Position numbers and translations under genes: made by a program. A DNA stretch of 28,611 nucleotides from Triparma columacea (taxonomy: Eukaryota > Sar > Bolidophyceae > Parmales > Triparmaceae): assembly GCA_030267965.1 (NCBI GenBank), contig BRYA01000440.1, positions 49,041 to 77,651 of the forward strand. The letters are read 5' to 3'. Below, piece by piece: positions 1-9,553 of the stretch. Below the pieces are notes generated by a model that worked only from the letters and a program-made list of their open reading frames with translations, did no database searches and was not told the DNA's origin. Within the stretch, counting starts at the first letter, position 1, and each line of letters begins with the position of its first letter.

Positions 1-90
1 AATTAGAGGGAAGACTTTTTCTTTTCCGTTTTATACACACACATTGTTTTAAAATGTCCAATACCTTCCCTCCCCCCCCCCCCAACTTCA

Positions 91-1571
91 TCAGAAGCTC
101 TTCCCCACCCTCCCCACCCCTCCCATCATCTCTGGTTCCTCACTGCTAAGTCTCCTCCTCATGTCCTCCCTCGTTCCCCCCGGTGTCTGTTCCTCATTGA
201 CCGGGCTAAGGAGCGGTTTGTTCCCGCTGTCCCCCTCGTCGTCTTCCCCAGGCCTCTCCCCGAAGAACCTGTTCCATGCGCTCTCCCCGAACCTATATAG
301 CAGCAGCCCGCTCATTATTACCACCAGGCCCATGACGTCCGTGGGCTTCAAAGGCGCCCCCCCGTAGTTCTCAAGGAACGGTAGCGCGAACGTCAAATTA
401 CCCACGGGCACCATTATGGTCATCGCCAGCCAGAGGATGTTGGCGTTCCCGAACTTCAGGATAAGGATGATCAGGATGTTGTAGCAGACGTTGAAGAGGA
501 GGTACACGTTAACGAAGGCCGGGGCGAGGCCGCAGTCGTCGTAGTGGTCAGGATCAATGTTCTGGGGGTTGTTGGAGGCCGAGATTGAGTCTATTCCCAC
601 CCAGCACTTGAGCCCGTAGTAGAGGTTGTCCATGAGCTCGTTGGGGTGGATGGGGGGATCCGACGCCAGAGCCGAGGGGATGGCGAGGGGGATGGAGAAG
701 AGGAACTGGAAGACAGCGATCCAGCCGTTGAGGAAGACCGGGTCGAGCTCGGTGGAGCCGAGGGCCTTCTCCTTGTAAATTGAGCTCAGCGTCATGGGGA
801 TGCAGCTGAGGATCATGACGGCGGACCAGATTAGGATCTTGGTCGCGTCGCCGCCTCCTTCGTTGAGGGTTGGGGCCAGGACGACCACGATTCCCATGGC
901 CACGATGACTGCGCCAAAGTATTGATAAGGCTGGTAGGTTGTCTTGAGCATGGTCTTGGAGAGGAAGAGGGACACAGGGATGGCCATCTGAGCGAGGAGG
1001 ACCAGGAGGGGTCCGGGGAGGTATGTGGCCGCTGCGGCGAGCGAAGCGAGTCGCAAAGAGGGGGTCTTGTGTTAGTGGATATGGGGGTGTGTTGAGCGCA
1101 CTCCTCCGCCTTGCCCATTCTTACCGAATATTTGCATGATGCCGGCGAGGCAGTCGAGGAATCCCATGACTGCAAAGGGCTTCTTGGGGAGGTTCAGCTG
1201 CTCCTGGGTTATGGTACCACCGAGGAGGCCGAACTTGGCGACAGGCAGGATGTAGGCGAAGCTAAGGGGGATGTACATGAAGGTCGTGAGAAGATTGAGA
1301 AAATTTGGGTAGTTGTACATGGGCACTGTCTGGAGCTTCTGGAAGATTTTATTACCGCAACCGATCACCAGCATGAGCAGGAATGAGACCAAAAGCATTC
1401 GCGCCTTAGCGTCATCGCTGGAGCCAGGGGCAGGGTTGGGATGGGAGTCTTTTGAGAGGCGCTTGTATGGCTGCTTGTCCACGCTGTTCTCCCTGGAAGG
1501 CGGGCCGCCCCTTTGTTGGTGGATATTTTAGGGTTAGGGTTAGAGCAAATATAACACCGAAGAAGGACCAT
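91..1571 (-). CDS. CRT-like transporter (chloroquine-resistance-transporter family)
   Basis: This is a multi-pass membrane transporter of the drug/metabolite superfamily, CRT-like branch, whose known members move small solutes across vacuolar or plastid membranes. Firm exons are about 1482-1125 and 1031-91. The 93-nt intron starts GTAAGA, has a CACTAAC branch site and ends CCGCAG, and the join keeps phase and gives IFAATYLPGP. Family-like features are a first helix followed by NKIFQK, the segment AQMAIPVSLFLSK, and a Cys-bearing loop (GLKCWVG, DDCGLAP) before the last four helices, as in CRT proteins. The tail of about 60 residues is charged. Position 1482 is GTG, so the true start is upstream or is the ATG at 1398. 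A model with a 14-nt exon (1571-1558), a 47-nt intron (1557-1511) and exon 1510-1125 is in frame and gives 446 residues, close to usual CRT length. The family call is solid; the 5' end is inference. Confidence 0.8.
1528..1543. repeat. Short interstitial telomere-like repeat (TTAGGG)
   Basis: The plus strand reads TTAGGGTTAGGGTTAG, about two and a half TTAGGG units. On the minus strand this gives CTAACCCTAACCC inside the putative 47-nt first intron of the CRT-like gene, where it could also serve as the branch-site region. It is far too short to be a telomere. Confidence 0.6.
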
Positions 1572-1828
1572 TGAGCAATTAACTGACACAACTACTCGAT
1601 TGGCCGATCACAGCAAGGAGGAAAAAAATGGGCAGAAGAACTTGTAAAACAACATATACCCACCACCACCTCACCATTCAGGACTGTGGAAACCTATATT
1701 CTTATCGCTGCTTTGTGTTCTCATATTGTGCTGTTTTCTTTGAGGGAAAGATTAGAGTGCCCAATCTGGACATTTATTTCCGCCCTTGAGATCTGCTCTG
1801 AGCACAATTAATTGTGTTTAGCAACACC

Positions 1829-2940
1829 ATGCCTGAAGCACCAGACAAACCCTCATGGCTAAAACCTCCAACTCCAGTCCGTTTAAATTCCTCTGATACC
1901 TCAGACCCCGACGAAAATCCAGTTCCAAAGGTGTCAAAAAGTGATCCTCCTCCCGATCACGACAGCGATCCCGCATGGTTGACCTCAAACGTCCGCGAGA
2001 CCGACTCCCTCCTCGGTTCCGTCCTCCCCTTACCCTCCAACACCAGGTCCACCTCCTCCTCCCGCCGAAAGGGGGGGACCTCAAGGAGGATGAGATACGG
2101 GGAGGAAGAAGACGTTGAGAAGGGGGGGAGGGAGGAGGGAAGCGATGATGGGGAGAGATCCTTAGACAGCGAATTAACCAGCAGCGACGAGGAGGCTAGC
2201 ATTAAGGCTGGAACTAGGAGAGTCGGGGAGGTGAGAGGGGGGTGGGGAGCGGTGAACAAGGGCGGGCGTATTTTTCTTTTTTTCCAGTTGATTATCGTGC
2301 CCCTGAAAACTTACACCATCACCATCGTAATTCTGAAACTCCTCCCCCCCTCCCCCCCCCCACACACACACCACCCCAGAAACCCCACCGGTCGTTCGTG
2401 CACTGTGTGTTCCTTATCCTCCAGACGGTTTCCTTCCTTGCCAACTGCACCCTTACCCTTTCCTCCCTCCTCACCCTCTCCTCTCACTACCGTCTATACT
2501 CCGGGTTCGGTGATTCTTCAATCCAAGGCTCCTCCTTACTCTCTGCCGTCTCCCCCCCCGCATCTGGCGAGGGGTCTAGCTTCTACCTAATCCGCATAAT
2601 CGTCCTATCCTACACAGCCTGCCTCGGCGTAGTCTGCGCACTCGCAGAGCTCGAGGTCAGGGAGTTCCCGGGCTTGGGAAACTGGGGTGTCAGGGGCCTG
2701 ATATACCTAGGGGTAGGGGCGGTTAACGAGGAGGGGACCATGCTGGACGAATCGGGGGGTGGGGGTGGGGGGTGGGAGGGTGAGATGAGCCACGTGACGA
2801 GCTGGGTTATGGCGGGGGTGGGGGCGGGGTACTTGGTAGGGTGGGCCATGTGCTGCAAGGGGAGGAGGGACAGGGCGAGGGAAGTTTGGGGGAAAAAGGT
2901 CAGAAGATGGCAGAGGAGGAAAAGGAACGAGGGGAAGTGA
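1829..2940 (+). CDS. COPI-associated-type membrane protein (probable)
   Basis: There are two exons, 1829-2230 and 2425-2940, giving 305 residues. The intron begins GTGAGAG and ends CCTCCAG, and both sides are phase 0. The start is the first ATG of the frame. Residues 1-134 are hydrophilic, rich in Ser, Pro and acidic residues, and probably cytosolic. The second exon encodes about four membrane segments: one beginning TVSFLANCTLTL, FYLIRIIVLSYTACLGVV, GVRGLIYLGVGAV, and one near VMAGVGAGYLVGWAM. A charged tail follows. The arrangement RIIVLSYTACLGVVCALAE followed by RGLIYLGVG resembles the COPI-associated protein family, small four-helix Golgi/vesicle proteins of unknown mechanism. The Gly-rich loop and long N-terminal extension are unlike the compact family members. 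The gene diverges from the CRT-like gene and converges on MYND gene 1. A generic tetraspan protein is the alternative. Confidence 0.55.
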
Positions 2941-3042
2941 ACGAACGGAGGAGGGGAAGGCGGTGGAGGAGGAGGGTTAGAGGGCAATAACAAAAGCTAC
3001 TTTTGAAGAATAATTTCAACGCTTATTACTGCTTTGTTTCGT

Positions 3043-4197
3043 TCACTTCTTCTTACCCCTACCCTTCTTCCCCTTCTTCCCCTTCTTGCCATTCTTCCCC
3101 GTCGCAACTGCTCCTTCCGCTACTCCAACATCCGCTCCTCCCGCCGCCGCTCCCTTCCCTGTCTTTGATCTTTTCTTGACCATTGCCTCGCTCTCCCCCC
3201 TTTCGTTCAGCGGTCCCGTGCACTGCACCCTGTGCTCCCTCCAGTGCTTGACCTGGCACGACCGAGAGCAGTAGGCGACGTTGCGACAGGGACACATATG
3301 GAGCTTGTCACGCTCCTTGGCACTGGCAGTGAGAGCCTCGCAAACCTCGCAGCAGAAGGGACGGCCTTGAAGGTAATGTTTCGTGATGTTGGTGATTGTA
3401 GGATCGTGTGCGGAAGGTGGGAAAGAATTGGATTTGTCTCGAACTACGTCAGAATCGGGCTTTCCGAGATGAAGAAATGTTGTGAACATCTTTATTGCGA
3501 CATCTCTACTAAGCCTAGGGTTTTCTCCTTTGCACGCGTAGATGCACAAACCCGACACATTATACACGTCGTTGGTGGTTGGAATAGCACCGCGTGTGAG
3601 AAACAGCCTGAATATGTCGTGTGCTCTACAACCGAAAGCACCAGTAAGTGGTGAATGTACACGTCCATCAGGGTTGACCATTGTCTTGTTCACATTTGCT
3701 CCATGATCGAGAAGTGCTATGGCCTGATCAATGTGTCCCCCAATAGCAGCAAGCATCAAAAGGTTGGTAAAGTCTTCCATTAACCCTTCAACTCGTAGGT
3801 CCATATTAGGGTCAAGTCCATGTTCTAAGAGCAAACTCAAAATTGTTGAATTGCTTGTGTCTATTGCCCAACTTGCGGCTGAGTACATGGCTTCCTTGTT
3901 GTTGAAGCCTGCCTCTAAGGTAAGCTTGACCATCTCAACATTATCGTATTGAGAGGCGAGTGAGAGGACTGAAGCTACCTTCCGTTTCTCATCATCATGC
4001 TTTACAACAATGCCTAACAAAACCTCAGGACCATGTTCCTTGGAATACCCCTTGATGCGATCCCAGTCTTGGTCTAAAGCCCAGTTTATGCACAACAGCT
4101 GACCTTTTGCATCCGAACTATTTTCCGAACTATTTACTGTCACATTTGTGGTCTCTGATGAATTGTGTGACGTTCGTACCTCTGATTGACATTCCAT
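3043..4197 (-). CDS. Ankyrin-repeat / MYND zinc-finger protein, array copy 1
   Basis: Intronless gene of 384 residues starting at a true ATG (4197). Residues about 60-230 form degenerate ankyrin repeats, for example LLLEHGLDPNMD and AIALLDHGANVNK. Residues about 283-327 form a MYND zinc finger with the pattern C-x2-C, C-P-C, AYCSRSCQ, HWREH and a final Cys. The tail has an Ala/Gly linker and a Lys-rich end (repeats of GKKG), possibly nuclear or nucleic-acid directed. MYND and ankyrin modules mediate protein contacts; no catalytic domain is visible, so the partner and role are unknown. It is a close paralogue of the copies at 4524-5678 and 9949-11106. Its tail carries one AEGA-type unit where the paralogues have two. 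Its stop lies about 100 bp from the stop of the convergent upstream gene. Confidence 0.85.
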   Translation of the reverse strand: MECQSEVRTSHNSSETTNVTVNSSENSSDAKGQLLCINWALDQDWDRIKGYSKEHGPEVLLGIVVKHDDEKRKVASVLSLASQYDNVEMVKLTLEAGFNNKEAMYSAASWAIDTSNSTILSLLLEHGLDPNMDLRVEGLMEDFTNLLMLAAIGGHIDQAIALLDHGANVNKTMVNPDGRVHSPLTGAFGCRAHDIFRLFLTRGAIPTTNDVYNVSGLCIYACKGENPRLSRDVAIKMFTTFLHLGKPDSDVVRDKSNSFPPSAHDPTITNITKHYLQGRPFCCEVCEALTASAKERDKLHMCPCRNVAYCSRSCQVKHWREHRVQCTGPLNERGESEAMVKKRSKTGKGAAAGGADVGVAEGAVATGKNGKKGKKGKKGRGKKK

Positions 4198-4289
4198 TTT
4201 TGAGCGAACCTATCCCCAAGTGTAAGTTTATAGCGGCAAATTGCGATGTGAAACTTATCGAGAAAGCCTTGAAAGTACTCCACGCAGGC

Positions 4290-4323
4290 AGAAGTGTCGT
4301 GTAGGTGCTAATATTGGAGTCCA
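4290..4323 (-). promoter_or_regulatory. 34-bp conserved upstream block of MYND genes, copy 1
   Basis: Identical over 34 bp at 4290-4323, 5770-5803, 11199-11232 and 11539-11572, in spacer sequence that otherwise differs. It lies about 93 bp before the start codon of MYND copy 1. Core on the plus strand: GTAGGTGCTAATATTGGAG. A promoter or transcription-start element is inferred from position and conservation only. Confidence 0.5.
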
Positions 4324-4417
4324 CCTCTGAGATTCTGTTTCATCTTCTGAGATGGGCCCAGATTCTGTTTCATCTTGGAAGCAGGAGTCAAAAGGAGGGG
4401 ACAAAATGTTGGAGAAA

Positions 4418-4495
4418 ATGAAATCGTTCATTCTCACGCTAATCGCAATAAAAAATAAGCAATTTGATGTACATCGAATTCTGAAAAATTGCTTA
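4418..4495 (+). other. Signal-peptide-like ORF stub, copy 1
   Basis: Short plus-strand ORF beginning MKSFILTLIAI, preceded by a conserved GGGGACAAAAT leader. Related stubs start at 5883, 9835, 11292 and 11656. The N terminus is conserved and the remainder is not, so these look like decayed 5' ends of a secreted-protein gene that was carried along with the array. No full gene is visible. Confidence 0.4.
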
Positions 4496-4523
4496 TAGCC
4501 GCCGCATTGCTGTATTGTTTCGT

Positions 4524-5678
4524 TCACTTCTTACCCCTACCATTCTTGCCCTTCTTGCCCTTCTTGCCATTCTTCCCCGTCGCACCTGCTCCTTCCGCTA
4601 CTCCCGCACCTGCTCCTTCCGCTACTCCAACATCCGCTCCTCCCGCCGCCGCTCCCTTCCCTGTCTTTGATCTTTTCTTGACCATTGCCTCGCTCTCCCC
4701 CCTTTCGTTCAGCGGTCCCGTGCATTGCACCCTGTGCTCCCTCCAGTGCTTTACCTGGCACTCCCTCGAGCAGTAGGCGACGTTGCGACAGGGACACATT
4801 AGGAGCTTGTCGCGGGACTTGGCAGTTAGAGCCTCGCAAATGAAACAGCAGAAGGGACGGCCTTGAAGGTAATGTTTCGTGATGTTGGTGATTGTAGGAT
4901 CGCGATAGGAAGGAGGGACTAAATTGAATTTGTCTCGCACTACGTCGGAATCGGGCTTTCCGAGATGAAGAAATGTTGTGAACATCTTTATTGCGACATC
5001 TCTACTAAGGCTAGGGTTTTCTCCTTTGCACGCTTGGAGGCACAATCTAAACACAGCATCAACGTCGTTGGTGGTTGGGATAGCACCGCGTGTGAGAAAC
5101 AGCCTACATAAGTCGTGTGCTCCATAACCCATACTAAAAGTAAGTGGTGAATGAACATCTCCATGAGGGGAAACCACTGTCTTGTTCACATTTGCTCCAT
5201 GATCGAGAAGTGCTATGGCGTGATCAATGTGTCCCTCAAAAACAGCATCCATCAAAAGATTGGAAGAGTCTCTCTTCACCCCTTCGACTCGTAGGTCCAT
5301 ATTAGGGTCAAGTCCATGTTCTAAGAGCAATCTCAAGAATGTTGAATTGTCACTATTCTTTATTGATATATGTGCGGCCGTGTACATGGCTTCCTTGTTG
5401 TCGAAGCCGGCCTCTAAGGTAAGCTTGGCCATCTCAACATTATCGTGAATTGAGGCCATTGTGAGGACTGAACATACCCCATTCTTATCTGAAAGAACTC
5501 CTAACAAAACCTCAGGACCATGTTCCTTGGCATACCCCTTGATTCGATCCCAGTCTTGCTCACGAGCCCAGTTTATGCACAATTGCTGACCGTCTGTCAA
5601 ATCGTCAAAACTATTCACTGGCACATTTGTGGTCTCTGATGAATTGTGTGACGATTGTACCTCTGATTGGGATGCCAT
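4524..5678 (-). CDS. Ankyrin-repeat / MYND zinc-finger protein, array copy 2
   Basis: Intronless, 384 residues, ATG at 5678 preceded by the same GGTTCGCTCAAAA leader as the other copies. Ankyrin repeats cover about residues 60-230 (AKLTLEAGFDNKEAMY, LLLEHGLDPNMD, LLDHGANVNK). The MYND finger begins CCFICEALT and continues MCPCRNVAYCSRECQVKHW, keeping all expected Cys and His ligands. The tail contains two exact copies of a 24-bp unit (4581-4628) encoding GVAEGAGA-like octapeptides, then a Lys/Gly-rich end. It differs from copies 1 and 3 mainly within the ankyrin region, while the finger and tail are almost identical, which suggests recent duplication or gene conversion. The molecular role is unknown beyond likely protein binding. 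Confidence 0.85.
   Translation of the reverse strand: MASQSEVQSSHNSSETTNVPVNSFDDLTDGQQLCINWAREQDWDRIKGYAKEHGPEVLLGVLSDKNGVCSVLTMASIHDNVEMAKLTLEAGFDNKEAMYTAAHISIKNSDNSTFLRLLLEHGLDPNMDLRVEGVKRDSSNLLMDAVFEGHIDHAIALLDHGANVNKTVVSPHGDVHSPLTFSMGYGAHDLCRLFLTRGAIPTTNDVDAVFRLCLQACKGENPSLSRDVAIKMFTTFLHLGKPDSDVVRDKFNLVPPSYRDPTITNITKHYLQGRPFCCFICEALTAKSRDKLLMCPCRNVAYCSRECQVKHWREHRVQCTGPLNERGESEAMVKKRSKTGKGAAAGGADVGVAEGAGAGVAEGAGATGKNGKKGKKGKNGRGKK
4581..4628 (-). repeat. Two 24-bp tandem units in the MYND copy 2 tail
   Basis: A 24-bp unit beginning CGCACCTGCTCC is repeated exactly at 4581-4604 and 4605-4628. It encodes an Ala/Gly/Glu octapeptide. Copy 3 has the same pair at 10000-10047 with one mismatch; copy 1 has a single unit, so this is a small length polymorphism among paralogues. 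Confidence 0.75.
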
Positions 5679-5769
5679 TTTTGAGCGAACCTATCCCGAA
5701 TGTAAATTTATGGCGGCAAATTACGATACGAAAGTGATCAATAAAGCCTTGAGGCTACTCCAAGCAGGT

Positions 5770-5803
5770 AGAAGTGTCGTGTAGGTGCTAATATTGGAGT
5801 CCA
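5770..5803 (-). promoter_or_regulatory. 34-bp conserved upstream block of MYND genes, copy 2
   Basis: Same 34 bp as at 4290-4323, about 92 bp upstream of the ATG of MYND copy 2. The same spacing in copies 1 to 3 supports a promoter role, which is inferred. Confidence 0.5.
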
Positions 5804-5882
5804 ACAAAACTGCCACCAACCCCAAAATCTGTGCTCTTGTTTTCCTGCCTCTGAGAAGGGGGACAAAATTAGTTGGAGAAAT

Positions 5883-6077
5883 ATGAAATTGTTCATTCTC
5901 ACGCTAATCGCAAAACAAAATAAGCAATTTTATGTACATCGCAATGGACATGCGGCGGTGCTTAATTTATTCTTCGCCTTTTCCGTTCTCTTTTCTCCTC
6001 TTGACCATGATGACCCCCCAAACACTGACAAATTCGCAAAGGGCATAGCAAACTCTTCCCAAGGAAACTTTCATTAG
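5883..6077 (+). other. Signal-peptide-like ORF stub, copy 2
   Basis: A 64-codon plus-strand ORF beginning MKLFILTLIAKQNKQF. The first ten codons match the other array stubs; the rest has no counterpart in them. Probably non-functional. Confidence 0.3.
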
Positions 6078-6219
6078 ACTCTCCGTGAAGTCAATGCTGC
6101 GATGAGGCGAATCGAATCGAACAGGGGTGGTATTGATAGGATAGGTTAGAAATCAGGCGTTGTGCACCTCGGCCACATGGCGTCAAGCGTGTCACGTTGA
6201 TTTCTTGCCCTGTCCGTTC

Positions 6220-9200
6220 TCACCTGCCTCCCTGTAACACTCCCCCCCTCTCAACCTCCGTTCTTATCCCTTCGAGTTCCTTGCTGTACTCGTTAGACGC
6301 CAACTTTACCTTTCTGATGAAGGCCAGAGAGGCGTAAAAGTCCTCCACATTGTCACTAACGTCGTGGCCAGGGCTTCGACGCAGAACATTCTCCCCCTTC
6401 GATGAGGCGAGAGGCGACCGAGCGAAGCGAACACAAAGAGTTAGATTGGTTGCGTCGTGGCACAGCGCTAGCTTAAACACGTCGTCGCCACCTTCCTCAC
6501 CTCTCGAAGGCTCTCCGCGAGGTCCGTCATCGCCTTTGACCTCGCCGTTATGCCCCCCTCCTCCCCAGGCGGTAGCTGCGCGCATTTGTTGGGGTCAAAT
6601 GAGAAAGCTGCTTGAAATTAGAGAAAGTTTTTCAGTCACTCACCTCTACGAACTCGATATAAAGGACGAGGGGTTCAATCACGTCTATCATTCTTCTGAA
6701 AGACTCATAGTCAAACTCCCTGCGACGGGGAGAGCGAGGGGGGGTAAGTGACGGAAGCGGGATAATTCATATCCCTTCACCACAGCAGCTACACTTCACG
6801 TTCCCCCCGTCAAAATCTTCACCTCCTCATCCCGAGTGTCGGTTCCATTTTCGCATGTGTAATGTTTCCCTTCATCGTCTTCAGCGCGTCCCTGATTGCC
6901 TTCGTCCTGCAGGTTCCGTCGATGTGGTCCGCGCACAGCCCAAGCAGACTGATAGCGCTGAGATGGGAGCGAAAGATAATCGTTCCGAAAAGGGTTTACA
7001 AGCCGGCCGACGGTGTTAGCAAAGATATCCAAATGGTAGGAAAGAACCCGAAAGTTACACCGAGCGGGAAAGAAGAATCATTGACTTCTTAGAAGCCAAA
7101 ACGCTGGCATGATCTGTATTGCCACCCTGCACATACGTCAGCCTGGCTGTGAAATCTCAGTAGAAGTCTGACCAAAAAGTGAACAAAAAGCGCATCGGAT
7201 TCTCATCCCCCCGTTTCTTACCTCCTCTCGACGATATCGGACGGGAAAACGGGGAAGAACAGCACCTCAACCGCAACCACAATAACGACCGCGATCATCA
7301 GGAGAGTCAGCCTCATTACGACGTAGAGGACGTTGCTGGGAGCGCCCAGGATGCCAAAGATCGCGATGGTAGCGGTGTAGGAGGCGTTCGCGGCTGGAAA
7401 CCGAGACGAAAGCAAAGGGGGGGGGGGGAGTCGGTTTACGGAGGGCATTGACCGTCGGTGCCGTATCGTACGATCTTCATCTCGATCCGCAGGTTCCTCA
7501 CTCACCTATGTATGGTTTGTCCGGCACTCGTATCAAAATGTATACGACGAAGGTCCACATAACGAGAAGGCCAACTAGGGGACCGGGCTGAGTCTGCTGG
7601 AACCAGATATAAACGATTAGCGCGAAACCGCAACCGAGACCGTTGCCAATCAGTCTCTGAATTGCTGCGACGTGTGAGGGCGGGTTGACGGCGTCAGGGG
7701 TATGGTGATTCCTTTCGTTCAGCCTCTCGTAGTGTTCCTTTTCTCCCTCCCCCCTGTTGCACCCCCAATCTCACCTTTCTCGTAGCTCCCCCCGTCCGTC
7801 TGTTGGCATATAAGGGCAGCGTGAAGTCCCGCAAGCCACCCCAATCCCGCGGGGGGAGGCCCGAAGCTCACGCTAATAAGGCTCTCTTCGACGGCGAATA
7901 GGCTGGCGATCGTCATGCAAACGGCCATCTTTAAGGGTTGCTTAAGGGAGGGAAGGGTTAAGGGACCCAGTAAGGTGCGTCCGCGAAACGGGTTGAAGGT
8001 GGGTGGGGGGGGAGGGGGAGGGGGGTTGAGAATGGAGCGGTGGTATGACATTAAGGCACCGATAGCGGCGTTGCAATCTAGGTTGTTGGAAGGGGTTATG
8101 TCATATGGGTGGGAGGCGGAGGAGGAGGAGGGGTCGATGGAGGTGACGATTAGTTCAATCATTTTACCGATCCTTTCGTCGCCGTTTATCGTGCCTTCCC
8201 CATTGGTTACGTCGGGCACATGAAAGTTCCCCGTAGTACCGCCTCTCAGGGCTATGTCGAGGTAAGCCTTGAGGTAGTTGATCCCGTTGAGCAGCCGTCG
8301 GGAGGATAGGATTAATTCGTTGCGTTTGGAGAGGCTACCGAGGAGGGTTAGCTCGATCGACATCTGGGTTAGGTATTTCGATATGTTGTCCCTGCAGGTT
8401 CGAATGTACAAGCGGAGCGCCAGGGCGTGGGTGGAGTGCTTGTCCAGCGTTTCGGTGGACTTCATCTCCAAGAGGAAAACCTGCGATGAGCGGGGTGAAG
8501 AGCGGCGACCGAAGAGCAACGAGCGAATCGAGCAAAGATTAGAGCGTGCAAAGTAAATAGCGACCATCGGCTGTTTCCCTCCGCTCCCCCAATAATCGCT
8601 CGTCCTCACCTTGATTAGTCGTTTCAGGTCGTTGAGGTTGGAGTTGAAGAGGAACGTACCGGAGGATAGACGTTGGGTTTGGAGGAGGGGGATTAGGAGG
8701 ATCGAGAGGTACGCGGATGCTGGATGGCAGGGCGAGTGAAGTGGGCGAGCGAAAGTGAGCAATTGTTAGGGGTCTACTGTATGTGTCCAGCGTTGTATCG
8801 ACCGTTCACGTTTCGTTCTACAATTCACTCACCCACCCCAATATAGCATGTCGCCATAGCGCTTAGCGGCCTCCACCACTTTGTTACATCCTCCCCCGTC
8901 CCGTAAGTCGTGACTATAACGATGAACATTATTGCGATCGATAGACCGGGGGCACGAATCATGGGGGTCCAGGTTGCGATGAAGCTGTAGATGAACACGA
9001 GGAAGGGGAGGGATAGGCGGGCGGTACCCTGGTCCATTACTACGAACGCGTACGCCAAAGGTGTGTTTATTAACGATATTACCGTGATGTCTATCAACAT
9101 TGATATACCGAGGGGGAAGGCGGATCCGAATTCGAGACCTTGCATTAAGGTGAAGAGGCCGATGACTTGGCCGAGGAAACCGGGTTGGATTGTAGTTTGG

Positions 9201-9553
9201 GTGTTTGTTGGGGTGGGGGTTAAGAGCATTAGAGATAATGTTAGGGTCGTTACTGTAGTGGGGAGGGGCGGGGGGAAGATAGAGGGTAAGGGGTGGCGAG
9301 CGAAGCTTCTGATAAGGCGCTGATAAAGTGAGCCTTAGGAAGGTCGTATAGGGTTCAAGCATAGTGAGTTACAATGTGTGTTCCGCTCGTGTTTGCTGAC
9401 AGCGTTTGCTGACAGCGTTTGCTGACAGCGTTTGCTGACAGCGGTTCTGCATCCATCTGTCCCTCCAAACCAACCCCACCCACCCTCCTCACCTATCGTG
9501 GCTTTAATGGTATAATCGAACCTCGTAGCGAGCGACTCATTGCTACCGCTCAT
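6220..9553 (-). CDS. FUSC / aromatic-acid-exporter-like membrane protein, ten exons
   Basis: Exons: 9553-9493, 9252-8833, 8719-8610, 8480-7775, 7664-7506, 7393-7222, 6957-6823, 6719-6644, 6575-6501 and 6396-6220. All nine joins keep phase and use GT-AG, giving 696 residues. Residues about 20-195 form a first membrane block (AFPLGISMLIDITVISLI, LVFIYSFIATWTP). A cytosolic helical region follows to about 400. A second block contains VCMTIASLFAVEE, GGSYEKAIQRLIGNGLGCG, YTATIAIFG and VAVEVLFFP, the order and motifs of the fusaric-acid-resistance-like (FUSC) fold also seen in ALMT-type channels. The C-terminal helices (KAIRDALKTMKG, HAKMEPTLGMRR) also fit. Known relatives move organic anions; the substrate here is unknown. 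The ATG at 9553 is the first after an in-frame stop. The last two exons are less certain. The gene interrupts the MYND array. Confidence 0.75.
9391..9442. repeat. Four 13-bp tandem repeats in intron 1 of the FUSC-type gene
   Basis: Four exact copies of GTTTGCTGACAGC at 9391-9403, 9404-9416, 9417-9429 and 9430-9442. They lie within the 240-nt first intron (9253-9492) of the minus-strand FUSC-type gene, the second longest of its introns. Replication slippage is a sufficient explanation. Confidence 0.9.

Larger units (their letters stand above)
4198..4523. other. Repeated intergenic spacer of the MYND array (copy A)
   Basis: Spacer between MYND copies 1 and 2. It recurs with changes at 5679-5945, 9785-9948, 11107-11395 and 11521-11700. 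It holds the conserved block at 4290-4323 and a plus-strand signal-peptide-like stub starting at 4418 (MKSFILTLIAI, open for about 26 codons). No independent gene is supported. Confidence 0.7.
5679..6219. other. Gene-free stretch: MYND spacer copy B, then unassigned DNA
   Basis: 5679 to about 5945 is the MYND upstream spacer, with the 34-bp block at 5770-5803 and the stub MKLFILTLIAKQNKQF starting at 5883. From about 5946 the similarity to the other spacers ends. The remaining roughly 270 bp to the stop codon of the FUSC-type gene shows no gene or repeat that I can support. Confidence 0.65.

Noticed and set aside
1528..1543. Chromosome end or telomere
   Set aside because: Only about 2.5 TTAGGG units in the middle of genes on both sides.
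2242..2424. Reading the COPI-associated-type gene through its intron as one longer frame
   Set aside because: The segment is C-rich low complexity, the donor GTGAGAG and acceptor CTCCAG give a clean phase 0 join, and the N-terminal codons of the second frame lack a good start.
4581..4628. CRISPR-like repeat
   Set aside because: The two 24-bp units are directly adjacent without spacers and are part of the coding sequence.
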